Assembly (NCBI GenBank): GCA_963779325.1
Contig: CAVZXS010000032.1
Location: forward strand, 62,001 to 126,000
Length of the DNA stretch: 64,000 nucleotides
Source of the DNA: CAVZXS01 sp963779325
GTDB lineage: Bacteria; Bacteroidota; Bacteroidia; Chitinophagales; Chitinophagaceae
Direction of reading: 5' to 3'
In this document: in pieces, positions 46,248 through 54,349 of the stretch
Numbering within the stretch: position 1 is the stretch's first letter
Layout: each line of letters starts with the position of its first letter
Notes under the pieces: model-generated
What the model saw: the letters and a program-made list of their open reading frames with translations, nothing else
Databases searched by the model: none
Told to the model about the DNA's origin: nothing
Made by a program: the position numbers and the translations under genes

Positions 46248-47198
46248 ATGCAATCCACAGCTAAAATTTTCTCCGGTACGGGATCTCAGCAATTAGCCAC
46301 TCAAATTTGTAAGAAATACGGCATTAAGTTAGGCAGTGTCAATATTCAAAAATTCAGCGATGGTGAAATCAGCACCATCTACAATGAAAGTGTAAGAGGC
46401 GATTATGTATTCCTTATTCAAAGCACTTTTGCCCCCACCGATAATTTAATGGAACTGCTGCTGATGATTGATGCGGCCCGTCGTGCATCCGCCGAAAAAA
46501 TTATAGCTGTAATGCCTTATTTTGGATATGCACGTCAGGACAGAAAAGACAGACCCCGCGTAGCCATAGGAAGCAAGCTGGTAGCCAATATGCTGGTAGC
46601 GGCCGGCGCCGACAGAATCATTACCATGGACTTGCATGCACCCCAAATTCAAGGGTATTTTGATATACCTGTTGACCATTTGGACAGCTCCGCAGTTTTT
46701 ATCCCGTACATTGAAAATCTTGCACTCAAAAACCTTACCTTTGCCGCCCCCGATGTGGGAGCAACCAACCGCATAAGGGAAATAGCCAGTTATTTTGAAG
46801 CCGAAATGGTGATTTGTGATAAGCACCGTAAACGTGCCAATGAAATTGCCAGCATGGTGGTAATAGGCGATGTGACCGACAGGGATGTGGTAATAATTGA
46901 CGACATCTGCGATACCGGCGGTACACTGGCAAAAAGTGCAGCTCTTTTAAAAGAAAAAGGTGCCAGGAGTGTAAGGGCATTAATTACGCATCCTGTACTC
47001 AGCGGAAAAGCATACGAGAATATTGAAAACAGTGTGTTGGAAGAATTGGTAGTATGCGATACCATTCCGATGAAACAGGAGTCGAAAAAGATCAAGGTAA
47101 TATCAGTATCTGAATTATTTGCATATGCCATTCGTAATGCATTTGAAAATAAAAGTATCACCAGCCTTTTCATACACTCCCAGCGAAGAGATAAGTAA
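46248..47198 (+). CDS. prs: Ribose-phosphate pyrophosphokinase
   Basis: Cytoplasmic PRPP synthetase supplying nucleotide, histidine and tryptophan synthesis; 316 aa, normal length. Seen: KIFSGTGSQQLA, NIQKFSDGEI, MPYFGYARQDRKDRPR, MDLHAPQIQGYFDIPVDHL, and the PRPP loop VVIIDDICDTGGTLAKSA. Plus-strand gene 142 bp before rplY; Prs and L25 (Ctc) genes are neighbours in many bacteria. Confidence 0.97.
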   Translation: MQSTAKIFSGTGSQQLATQICKKYGIKLGSVNIQKFSDGEISTIYNESVRGDYVFLIQSTFAPTDNLMELLLMIDAARRASAEKIIAVMPYFGYARQDRKDRPRVAIGSKLVANMLVAAGADRIITMDLHAPQIQGYFDIPVDHLDSSAVFIPYIENLALKNLTFAAPDVGATNRIREIASYFEAEMVICDKHRKRANEIASMVVIGDVTDRDVVIIDDICDTGGTLAKSAALLKEKGARSVRALITHPVLSGKAYENIENSVLEELVVCDTIPMKQESKKIKVISVSELFAYAIRNAFENKSITSLFIHSQRRDK

Positions 47199-47247
47199 GG
47201 CCACAAAGCCAAATAAGTAAAGACACAAAGTCAAATATTTCATATCT

Positions 47248-47265
47248 GTCAAACGGTCGTTTGAC
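47248..47265. promoter_or_regulatory. Palindrome GTCAAACG-GT-CGTTTGAC upstream of rplY
   Basis: Eight-base arms with two central bases, 75 bp before the rplY start. Surrounding DNA carries GAC/GTCAAA repeats spaced about nine bases. Could be a regulator-binding site, an RNA hairpin, or repeat debris; no regulator is known from the sequence. Confidence 0.4.
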
Positions 47266-47339
47266 CATTATGACTTCTTGACCAATTTGACTGCTGTGAC
47301 TTACTAACTAATGAGTAAATTTTTAAACAACATACAACA

Positions 47340-48004
47340 ATGAAAACAATTACAATCGAAGGTCACTTGAGGACCGAACTTGGCAAAACAGCCACCCGCC
47401 AACTTCGCTCTCAGGACAATGTGCCGGGTGTAATTTACGGGGGTGCTGAAGAAGTTAGCTTTCATGCTGCTTCTAAGGCTTTCAAGCCGTTGGTTTACAC
47501 ACCAAGCTTTCAGCTGGCTGATGTCAGCATAGGCGGCAAAACTTACAAATGCATTTTAAAGGATTTGCAATTTGATAAGCTAACTGATAAGCTCATCCAC
47601 GTGGATTTGCTGGAATTGGTAGAGGATAGAAAAGTGATAGCGAACATTCCGCTGAAATTTGTTGGTGCTGCTGCCGGTGTAAAAGCAGGCGGTAAAATGG
47701 TTACCAAAATGAATTCGCTTAAAGTGAAGACATTGCCCAAATACCTGAAAGAGCAAATAGAAGTAAATGTAGACAACCTGGAATTGAACCAGAACATCAG
47801 GGTAGAAGATGTAAAGGAACCCAACTACGAGATTTTGAACTCTCCGCGTATTCCTATTGCATCGGTAGTATTAACCCGCCAGTTGAAGCAAGAAGAAGCT
47901 GCGGGTGGTGATAAAGCTGCTGACCTGCTGCGGCCGCCGCACCGGCTAAGGCCGCCGCACCCGCCAAGGCTGCTGCGCCTGCAAAAGCGGCCGACAAAAA
48001 ATAA
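47340..48004 (+). CDS. rplY: Ribosomal protein bL25 (Ctc form), frame broken near the C terminus
   Basis: Binds 5S rRNA in the 50S subunit. The N-terminal ITIEGHLRTELGKTATRQLR, VPGVIYGGAEEVSFHA and VKTLPKYLKEQIEVNVDNLE are bL25/TL5-CTC features. The uninterrupted frame runs to 48104 through terminator sequence; a missing base near 47923-47926 instead restores an Ala/Pro/Lys-rich tail (AAPAKAAAPAKAAAPAKAAD) ending at the TAA at 48002-48004 just before the terminator. Most likely a sequencing error in a GC-rich repeat. Confidence 0.9.
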
Positions 48005-48021
48005 TTATTTTATTTTTTATA

Positions 48022-48056
48022 AAAAGACCCTTGCCCTCGCAGGGGTCTTTTATTTT
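48022..48056 (+). terminator. Rho-independent terminator of rplY
   Basis: AAAGACCC-TTGC...GCAG-GGGTCTTT stem followed by a T-rich tail. It begins 18 bp after the reconstructed rplY stop and supports that stop. Confidence 0.85.
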
Positions 48057-48100
48057 AGCATAACACTGCGATTGTGCGGTCATTCTTTATTTTTACAACC

Positions 48101-48670
48101 ATGAAATATTTAATAGCAGGTTTGGGCAATGTCGGCGACGAATATGCGCATACAAGACATAATATAGGTTTTGATGTAGTGAATGCTTTTGCGATAAAAC
48201 ATGGGGCTGCATTCCGTGCGGACAGGCTTGCTTATGTGGCCGATGTAAAATGGAAGGGTAAAAACTTTGTATGCATTTGCCCGGTTACTTTTATGAACCT
48301 GAGCGGCAAGGCAGTAAAATATTGGATGGATAAAGAAAAAATAGCTTTAGAGCATGTATTGGTAATTGTAGACGAGCTTGCTTTGCCGTTGGAAAAACTG
48401 CGGTTGAAACCGGGTGGCAGCAGTGCAGGTCATAACGGATTAAAAAGCGTTGAAGAGTTGTTGGGGACGACAGAATACGCCAGGTTACGATTTGGTATCG
48501 GCAATAACTATCCTAAGGGGCGGCAGGCCGATTTTGTGTTAAGTAAATGGACAAAAGAGGAAGAACCGCTGGTAAAATTGAAAATTGACAAATGTTTGGA
48601 AGTGATTGAGAACTTTGCTTCTGCTGGAATTGCGTTTGCCATGAACGAAATAAATAATAAAAGCTTTTGA
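48101..48670 (+). CDS. pth: Peptidyl-tRNA hydrolase
   Basis: Releases peptides from peptidyl-tRNA that drops off ribosomes; about 189 aa. Seen: LIAGLGNVGDEYAHTRHNIGF with the catalytic His, CPVTFMNLSGKAVKYW, VDELALPLEKLRLKPGGSSAGHNG and RFGIGNNYPKGRQADFVLS. The conserved catalytic Asp position reads VDELALP, as in VDDLALP. Start chosen at the ATG at 48101; upstream codons overlap the preceding region. Follows rplY after the terminator. Confidence 0.95.
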   Translation: MKYLIAGLGNVGDEYAHTRHNIGFDVVNAFAIKHGAAFRADRLAYVADVKWKGKNFVCICPVTFMNLSGKAVKYWMDKEKIALEHVLVIVDELALPLEKLRLKPGGSSAGHNGLKSVEELLGTTEYARLRFGIGNNYPKGRQADFVLSKWTKEEEPLVKLKIDKCLEVIENFASAGIAFAMNEINNKSF

Positions 48671-48814
48671 TTATGATATTTCGAATCGTTTCCCTATTTT
48701 AGCAGTCCGACAAAAGTTTTCCCAAAGTCCACATTTTTATGAAATTCCGGAATATATAGGATGAACAAAACAACCATTTGTATCCGTTGTATTTACTAAA
48801 ACACTACTAAGTTT

Positions 48815-49427
48815 ATGAAGATTTTTTGTGTAGGTCGTAATTATGCCGCTCATGCCCGGGAATTGGGTAATGATATACCGGACGAGCCGATCATTTTTAT
48901 GAAACCTAAAAGTGCATTGCTCCAATCGCATACTCCTTTTTATTATCCCGAGTTTACCAACGAGTTGCATTACGAATGTGAGCTGGTACTTCGCATCAGT
49001 AAAAACGGAAAATACGTGCAGGAGAAATTTGCCAATAAATATTATGATGCTGTAACTGCGGGTATTGATTTTACCGCCCGTGATATTCAAAATGAATTAA
49101 AAGAAAAGGGGCTTGCCTTGGGAAAAAGCCAAAGCTTGGGACAACTCGGCGGTAATAGGCAAATGGATCAATTTGGCCGATATAAAAAATAAAAATGATT
49201 TGAATTTTTGCTTATATAAAAATAAAGAGCTGGTACAGCAGGGAAATACCAACCTGATGATTCACAGTTTTGATAAAATTATAGCCTATATATCCAATTA
49301 CTTTTCCATTAATATCGGCGATCTGATATTTACAGGCACACCCGCCGGTGTAGGGGAGTTGGTGGTGGGCGATGAGATAGAAGGCTTTATTGAAGACGAC
49401 AGTATGTTTACATTAGAAGTAAAATAA
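48815..49427 (+). CDS. Fumarylacetoacetate hydrolase family protein, single-base frameshift
   Basis: About 204-aa C-C bond hydrolase or isomerase of the FAH superfamily. Seen: KIFCVGRNYAAHARELGND, IIFMKPKSALLQ, HYECELVLRIS (metal Glu residues), ITAGIDFTARDIQN in its local form, and LIFTGTPAGVGELVVGDEIE. The two parts lie in different frames; one G too many at 49108-49111 breaks ELKEKGLPWEKAKAWD. The substrate is unknown; family members include fumarylpyruvate hydrolases and oxaloacetate decarboxylases. Confidence 0.88.
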
Positions 49428-49457
49428 CCCGCCTTACGGGGCTGAAACTAACTGCTG

Positions 49458-49487
49458 AAAAGAGCCGCTTGAAAGAGCGGCTCTTTT
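49458..49487 (+). terminator. Rho-independent terminator of the FAH gene
   Basis: AAAAGAGCCGCT (49458-49469) and AGCGGCTCTTTT (49476-49487) form a perfect 12-bp stem around a six-base loop, with a T-rich 3' arm. Confidence 0.88.
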
Positions 49488-49567
49488 GTTTTCTGCAAGT
49501 CAAAGAAAGATTAATTTCCAAAGAACCGGCAATTCTATACCGATCGCCGAAATAACAGGCACAATGG

Positions 49568-49757
49568 CCGAAAAAAATAAAATGATCGCTTTAAATACTT
49601 TGCATTTTTACAGTGTTGATTCAATATCCAAAGAAGAAAAACCAAACGAATCCAACAAGTCCGAAAAACCAGGTCCAAAGTCCAATCCGAGAAAAACCAA
49701 ATCGTTCCGTCCTTCCAAAAGGAATTAATGAGGCTGATAATTCAGCCTCTTTTTTTT
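49568..49757 (+). ncRNA. Candidate small RNA or repeat unit 1, ends in terminator
   Basis: A 190-bp non-coding unit repeated 255 bp downstream. Shared blocks: ccgaaaaaaataaaat, atacttt, gcatttttaca-tgtt, caatatccaa, aatccaa-aagtccgaa, then a terminator. Here GAGGCTGA (49730-49737) pairs with TCAGCCTC (49742-49749), followed by eight T. The possible ORF spanning it is not conserved in the second unit. TACTTTG at about 49596 resembles a -7 box. No match to a known RNA family is claimed. Confidence 0.45.
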
Positions 49758-49822
49758 GCCCGAAACGTATCTGCGGAAAACCAAAATGATTTTACCAAAC
49801 ATCGAAACAATTTGTTCATCGA

Positions 49823-50013
49823 CCGAAAAAAATAAAATCGTGATACTTTATTCGGCATTTTTACACTGTTCAATATCCAATAAAAGAAAAATCAAAATGA
49901 ATCCAATAAGTCCGAAGAAAACCGTCCTGAATCCAAATCCTTAGAAAGAAGAACCACCATCCCCGTCCACCTAAACGGAATTTAAAAGGCTGAAATTTCA
50001 GCCTTTATTTTTT
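49823..50013 (+). ncRNA. Candidate small RNA or repeat unit 2, ends in terminator
   Basis: Diverged copy of unit 1 at exactly 255 bp offset. AAAGGCTGA (49985-49993) pairs with TCAGCCTTT (49998-50006), followed by a T-rich tail. The primary sequence of the terminator stem has changed on both arms together (GAGGCTGA to AAAGGCTGA), which suggests selection for the hairpin. It ends 45 bp before the E1 gene start. Confidence 0.45.
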
Positions 50014-50029
50014 GCACATAGCTTTCCCT

Positions 50030-50037
50030 TAATTTTG
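50030..50037 (+). promoter_or_regulatory. Candidate -7 promoter box of the E1 gene
   Basis: TAATTTTG matches TAnnTTTG, 21 bp before the ATG at 50058, with TTTG at 50011-50014 as a possible -33 box. The spacing of about 15 bp between them is shorter than usual. Confidence 0.4.
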
Positions 50038-50057
50038 AATTTTATTGTTTGTTATTC

Positions 50058-52128
50058 ATGATAGATAATCAGTTATTACTACGGGCATATAAGTTGATGT
50101 ATTCGGTAAAAATAATGACCGAAACCTATGAAGCGAACCGCTCTGTTTGCAAATATGTTCATTCCACATCACGCGGGCATGAAGCCATACAATTAGCCAC
50201 GGCTTTTCATTTAAAACCCTGTGATTATATAAGCCCTTATTACCGCGATGAAAGTATTTTATTGGGTTTGGGTTATACTCCTTACGAATTAATGCTGCAA
50301 TTGCTTACCAAAGCCGATGATCCTTTTAGCGGCGGACGTTCTTATTATGCTCATCCCAATTCTTTAGAGCAGGATAAACCAAAAATAATTCACCAGAGCA
50401 GCGCTACGGGTATGCAGGCCATACCAACCACCGGCGTGGCGCAGGGTATTCAGTATTTGCAAAAAATAAATTCTCCGCTGCTTGTAAAAGGAGCAGGCGG
50501 TGAAAGCCCTGTTGTTATATGTTCATTGGGCGACGGAAGTGTAACGGAAGGCGAGATAAGTGAAGCCTGGCAGTTTGCCGTATTAAAACAATTGCCGATT
50601 ATTTACCTGGTACAGGATAATAATTGGGGCATCAGCGCCACAGCGGCGGAATCAAGAACAATGAATGCGTTTGAATACGCTGCAGGTTTTAAAGGATTAC
50701 AAAGAATACAGGTGGACGGTACTGATTTTACGGCAAGCTATGAAGTGATGCAAAAAGTAATTGATGATGTAAGAACAAATCAACGACCCTGGTTGGTACA
50801 TGCCAATGTTCCGTTATTGGGGCATCATACCAGCGGTGTACGAAAAGAATTTTACAGAACGGAAGAAGATTTAGCCAATCATGCAAAAGGCGACCCGATA
50901 CCAAAACTCAGAAATATTTTATTGAACAATAATATTTCTGAAAACGAAATAGCAGCGATAGAAAATGATATTGCTGCGGAAATAGCAATGGCATTTACCA
51001 ATAGCCAGTTAATGCACCTGAGCCTGATATGAATTCAGTAGCCGATCATGTTTTTGCAGATTCTCCCGTTACTGAAGAAAAAGGGGAAAGAAATCCATGC
51101 TGGCAATGAAAAAATAATGATGGTAGATGCTGCTTTGTTCGCCATCAGGGAAATAATGGAAGAGAATGAAGAGTGTATTTTATTCGGACAGGATGTAGGA
51201 AAAAGATTGGGCGGTGTATTTCGCGAAGCGGCTACGCTGGCAGAGCAATTCGGCGACCATCGTGTTTTTAATACTGCTATACAGGAAGCCTATATTGTCG
51301 GGTCAACCGTTGGTTTAAGCGCCACAGGTGTAAAGCCAATTGTAGAAGTTCAGTTTGCGGATTATATCTATCCCGGCATTAATCAGTTGGTGAGCGAAGT
51401 TTCCAAAGTCATGTTATTTAAGCAATGGGAAATTTCCGGTGGGTATGATTCTTCGTGTTCCGACTGGTGCTTACGGCGGCGGCGGTCCGTACCATAGCGG
51501 ATGTGTAGAAACAACCTTGCTTTCCATAAAAGGAATTAAAATAGCATATCCGTCAAATGCTGCGGATATGAAAGGGTTGATGAAAGCTGCTTTTTTAGAT
51601 GGTAATCCCGTAGTGATGCTGGAGCACAAAGGTTTATACTGGAGCAAAGTACCGGGTACTGAAGATGCTAAAACTATTGAGCCTTCAAGAGATTATATAC
51701 TTCCATTTGGTAAAGGAAATGTAGTCCTGAAAGCTGCTGATGAAAAAATTAGCAACGGTGAAAGCTGTTGCATCATTACTTACGGTATGGGTGTGTATTG
51801 GGCCAAAGCTGCTGCCCGAAATTTTAGCGGACAGGTAGAAATTATTGATTTGCGTACTTTATTTCCATTGGATGAAGAATTAGTGTATGAAACCGTTAAA
51901 AAACATGGTAAATGTTTGGTTCTTACCGAGGAGCAGCAAAATAATTCCTTTGCAGAGGCATTAGCAGGAAGAATTGCAAAAAATTGTTTCAATTGGCTTG
52001 ATATGCCTGTTGACGTATTGGGTGCCATGAATTTACCTGCTGTACCTTTGAATATGGGTTTGGAAAAAGCCATGTTGCCAAATGCGGAGAAAGTAGCTGA
52101 AAGATTGAAAAATCTTTTACACTTTTAG
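50058..52128 (+). CDS. Fused 2-oxoisovalerate dehydrogenase E1 alpha-beta, three single-base frame breaks
   Basis: Thiamine-diphosphate E1 component of the branched-chain 2-oxoacid dehydrogenase; Bacteroidota encode alpha and beta in one chain of about 690 aa. Alpha: HSTSRGHEAIQLA, SPYYRDESILLGLG, CSLGDGSVTEGEISEAW with the TPP site. Beta: ILFGQDVGKRLGGVFREA, GVKPIVEVQFADYIYPGINQ, RVPTGAYGGGGPYHSG. Breaks: one A lost near 51010-51015, one A gained near 51097 (restoring ERNPAGNEK), one G gained near 51408 (restoring SKSCYLSNGKFP). Start at ATG 50058; the upstream TTG is less likely. Confidence 0.88.
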
Positions 52129-52138
52129 TCTCAACCTT

Positions 52139-52146
52139 TATCTTTG
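52139..52146 (+). promoter_or_regulatory. Promoter -7 box of the tRNA array
   Basis: TATCTTTG, an exact TAnnTTTG, lies 21 bp before the first tRNA-like unit and right after the E1 stop. The next terminators are at 52931 (after the tRNA) and 53332 (after the tRNA fragment). So this promoter could drive transcription through the whole array. Confidence 0.6.
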
Positions 52147-52166
52147 CAGCCCTTGTAAAAATAGAT

Positions 52167-52850
52167 GCCCGGGGTATTCGCCGCAGCGGATGGTTAGCGC
52201 ATCGGATTCATATCCGCCAAAGAATTGGCGGACGGAAGTTCAAGGAAGAGAAAAAAATATTAGCCGGGGTTCCGCCACAAGGTGTCGGAGGTTAGAGCAT
52301 CGGATTCATATCCGCCAAAGAATTGGCGGACGGAAGTTCAAGGAAGAGAAAAAAATATTAGCCGGGGTTCCGCCACAAGGTGTCGGAGGTTAGCGCATCG
52401 GATTCATATCCGCCAAAGAATTGGCGGACGGAAGTTCAAGGAAGAAAATAAAATATTAGCCGGGGTTCCGCCACAAGGTGTCGGAGGTTAGAGCATCGGA
52501 TTCATATCCGCCAAAGAATTGGCGGACGGAAGTTCAAGGAAGAGAAAAAAATATTAGCCGGGGTTCCGCCACAAGGTGTCGGAGGTTAGCGCATCGGATT
52601 CATATCCGCCAAAGAATTGGCGGACGGAAGTTCAAGGAAGAGAAAAAAATATTAGCCGGGGTTCCGCCACAAGGTGTCGGAGGTTAGCGCATCGGATTCA
52701 TATCCGCCAAAGAATTGGCGGACGGAAGTTCAAGGAAGAAAATAAAATATTAGCCGGGGTTCCGCCACAAGGTGTCGGAGGTTAGAGCATCGGATTCATA
52801 TCCGCCAAAGAATTGGCGGACGGAAGTTCAAGGAAGAAAATAAAATATTA
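52167..52850 (+). repeat. Tandem array of seven degenerate tRNA-Met-derived units
   Basis: One 96-bp unit (52167) and six 98-bp units (starts 52263, 52361, 52459, 52557, 52655, 52753). Each carries the tRNA segments GCCGGGG, GGTTAGAGC (or GGTTAGCGC), ATCGGATTCATA and AAGTTCAAG, in the order found in the tRNA at 52851. In place of the D-arm segment is an imperfect palindrome (TCCGCCACAAGGTGTCGGA in units 2-7), and after the anticodon is TCCGCCAAAGAATTGGCGGA. The acceptor 3' strand is missing. Short frames inside are artefacts of repetition. Confidence 0.9.
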
Positions 52851-52924
52851 GCCGGGGTAGCTCAGCTGGTTAGAGCATCGGATTCATAACCCGAAGGTCG
52901 GCAGTTCAAGTCTGCTCTCCGGTA
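52851..52924 (+). tRNA. tRNA with CAT anticodon (Met elongator or Ile2)
   Basis: A 74-nt tRNA. Acceptor GCCGGGG pairs with CTCCGGT with two G-U pairs; D arm AGCTCAGCTGGTTAGAGC; anticodon loop TTCATAA (CAT); T arm GGCAG-TTCAAGT-CTGCT with a G-U pair; discriminator A; CCA not encoded. One A-C mismatch closes the anticodon stem. The G1-T72 pair argues against initiator tRNA. It is the only intact member of the array. Confidence 0.92.
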
Positions 52925-52930
52925 CATATA

Positions 52931-52962
52931 AACCCAAAATCTTTTAAGAAATTGGGTTTTTT
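52931..52962 (+). terminator. Rho-independent terminator after the tRNA
   Basis: AACCCAA (52931-52937) and TTGGGTT (52952-52958) followed by Ts. Ends the tRNA transcript and lies immediately before the GIY-YIG gene. Confidence 0.7.
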
Positions 52963-52971
52963 GTTTTGATA

Positions 52972-53250
52972 ATGTGCTATTCAGTTTACATATTATATTC
53001 TGCCAAGCATAATAAAATCTATATTGGATATACCTCTAATCTTCTTCAACGATTCAAGTCGCACAATTATTTAGGCAAAGATTGGACCAAGGATTTCAGA
53101 CCATGGGCAGTCATTTATGTTGAGTGTCACGAAGAAAAAAAAGATGCAATGCTAAGAGAGAAGCAACTCAAGCAAGCTAATAATAGGGCAAAAATTTGGA
53201 AAACTATTGAAGAACAGTTTACTTCCCGAAACTTTATTGTCTTATCATAA
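52972..53250 (+). CDS. GIY-YIG nuclease family protein (UPF0213/YhbQ-like)
   Basis: A 92-aa single-domain GIY-YIG protein: N-terminal SVYILYSAKHNKIYIGYTSN holds the GIY..YIG pair (YIL, YIGY), then RFKSHN with the Arg, and KKDAMLREKQLKQANNRAKI with the basic helix and Glu. Family members are predicted metal-dependent endonucleases. It sits between the intact tRNA and a tRNA fragment that carries the same palindrome as the upstream array. Start chosen at ATG 52972; the upstream TTG-like start at 52966 adds little. Confidence 0.88.
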   Translation: MCYSVYILYSAKHNKIYIGYTSNLLQRFKSHNYLGKDWTKDFRPWAVIYVECHEEKKDAMLREKQLKQANNRAKIWKTIEEQFTSRNFIVLS

Positions 53251-53256
53251 TAACCT

Positions 53257-53330
53257 GTTAGAGCATCGGATTCATATCCGCCAAAGAATTGGCGGACGGC
53301 AGTTTCCCGCCATTGCGGGACTCTCCGGTA
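53257..53330 (+). pseudogene. Degenerate tRNA-Met fragment with two palindromic replacements
   Basis: Lacks the 5' acceptor and D-arm start; begins GTTAGAGCATCGGATTCATA, then the palindrome TCCGCCAAAGAATTGGCGGA (53277-53296) in place of ten tRNA bases, CGGCAGTT, then TCCCGCCATTGCGGGA (53305-53320) in place of CAAGTCTG, and the intact tRNA end CTCTCCGGTA. Not expected to fold as a tRNA. It lies directly downstream of the GIY-YIG gene. Confidence 0.85.
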
Positions 53331-53331
53331 C

Positions 53332-53362
53332 AAAGGCCCCTTAAAATAGAGGGGCCTTTTTT
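53332..53362 (+). terminator. Rho-independent terminator after the tRNA fragment
   Basis: AAAGGCCCC (53332-53340) and GGGGCCTTT (53351-53359) around a ten-base loop, then T. Probably the original tRNA terminator, now separated from the intact tRNA by the GIY-YIG gene and fragment. Confidence 0.85.
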
Positions 53363-53407
53363 ATGTCATTTATTGTCTACGTTTTATTTTCTGTTCGGGT
53401 TTAATTA

Positions 53408-54325
53408 CTATTTCTTCTTCGCTTTTCTGTTATTAATAGTAAATACTCTTGAAATATTAAAACCGAAATGTATATCTCCTTTCAAAAAATCGCCCACCGT
53501 TTCGGTAATAAAAGTTTTTTCCGTCATGCCGGTTGAGTTGGTAAAATGCAATTGAAAAACGTGACCGCCTGTTTCAATATCAAAGCCAATTGCTAATGAG
53601 TTATAAGTTCCGGGCAATCGATAATCTTCTCCTTCAACAAAAGAAAGTGGTAATATATAATAATATTCTGCATTAAAACTGAGGCGTTTGCTGAGTTTTA
53701 TTCTTCCTCCTGCACCTAATGCGAACATATCGTTAGGGTCCGTTACTCTCTCGGCAATATTAAAATGAACATACGAAGGCATTAACTGCAGTGACAGGGC
53801 ATCACTAAATTTCCTGCCTATCAATAATTGATGCGAAAAAGAAAGCCGCGAAGAATGAAAATTTTTACGGGTTGGGTCTTCCCACTTAAGTGTTTTGCGC
53901 ATTACGGAAGAAGTAGCACTTAGTGTAATAGGTGAACCGCCTTTTTCCTGCCGCAGGATTTTAAATTTATAAAACGCATCGTACTGCTTCTGAAAAGTAC
54001 TTCTTCCTATACCCGCCATCAGGCGATCAGTCAGGCCATATTCCAGTCCAATTCGCATGGTAGCCTGGTCTAATCCGAATAACTCATAAGCGCCCCTATT
54101 AATAAAACCAAAGCGATGCGAAACTTTTAAATCCAATACACCTGCCGCAACATTTTCAATTGAATGGCCATTGATAATACGCGTTGTTTTGAAAGAGGCC
54201 GTTGCAAAATCCCGTTTCTTTTCTTTTTTTTCTTCATCTTCCAGCATCTTCATCAGTTCGTCCTGTGCATACATTCTTACTGTGGCGACTGCAAACAGAA
54301 GAAAAAGTAAAGCAATTTTTTTCAT
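53408..54325 (-). CDS. DUF5777 family beta-barrel protein
   Basis: A 305-aa exported protein (signal MKKIALLFLLFAVATVRMYAQ). The body is amphipathic beta-strands, RIGLEYGLTDRLMAGIGRS and YYYILPLSFVEGEDYRL, as in DUF5777 outer-membrane-like proteins; the family lies beside YceI and cytochrome-type genes in Bacteroidota, as here. Function unknown. It is the last gene of the minus-strand cluster, 24 bp after the YceI gene. Confidence 0.75.
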   Translation of the reverse strand: MKKIALLFLLFAVATVRMYAQDELMKMLEDEEKKEKKRDFATASFKTTRIINGHSIENVAAGVLDLKVSHRFGFINRGAYELFGLDQATMRIGLEYGLTDRLMAGIGRSTFQKQYDAFYKFKILRQEKGGSPITLSATSSVMRKTLKWEDPTRKNFHSSRLSFSHQLLIGRKFSDALSLQLMPSYVHFNIAERVTDPNDMFALGAGGRIKLSKRLSFNAEYYYILPLSFVEGEDYRLPGTYNSLAIGFDIETGGHVFQLHFTNSTGMTEKTFITETVGDFLKGDIHFGFNISRVFTINNRKAKKK

Positions 54326-54349
54326 TTTGTAAAACGGGATTTTAATTAT

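Noticed and set aside
49486..49944. Two short Lys/Pro-rich plus-strand frames in the tandem unit
   Set aside because: The DNA unit is conserved between copies but the frames are not, so the copies are more likely non-coding.
52190..52785. Four overlapping 67-69 codon frames of near-identical sequence in the tRNA-derived array
   Set aside because: They arise from reading a 98-bp tandem repeat in frame; composition and position follow the tRNA-like units, not a protein.
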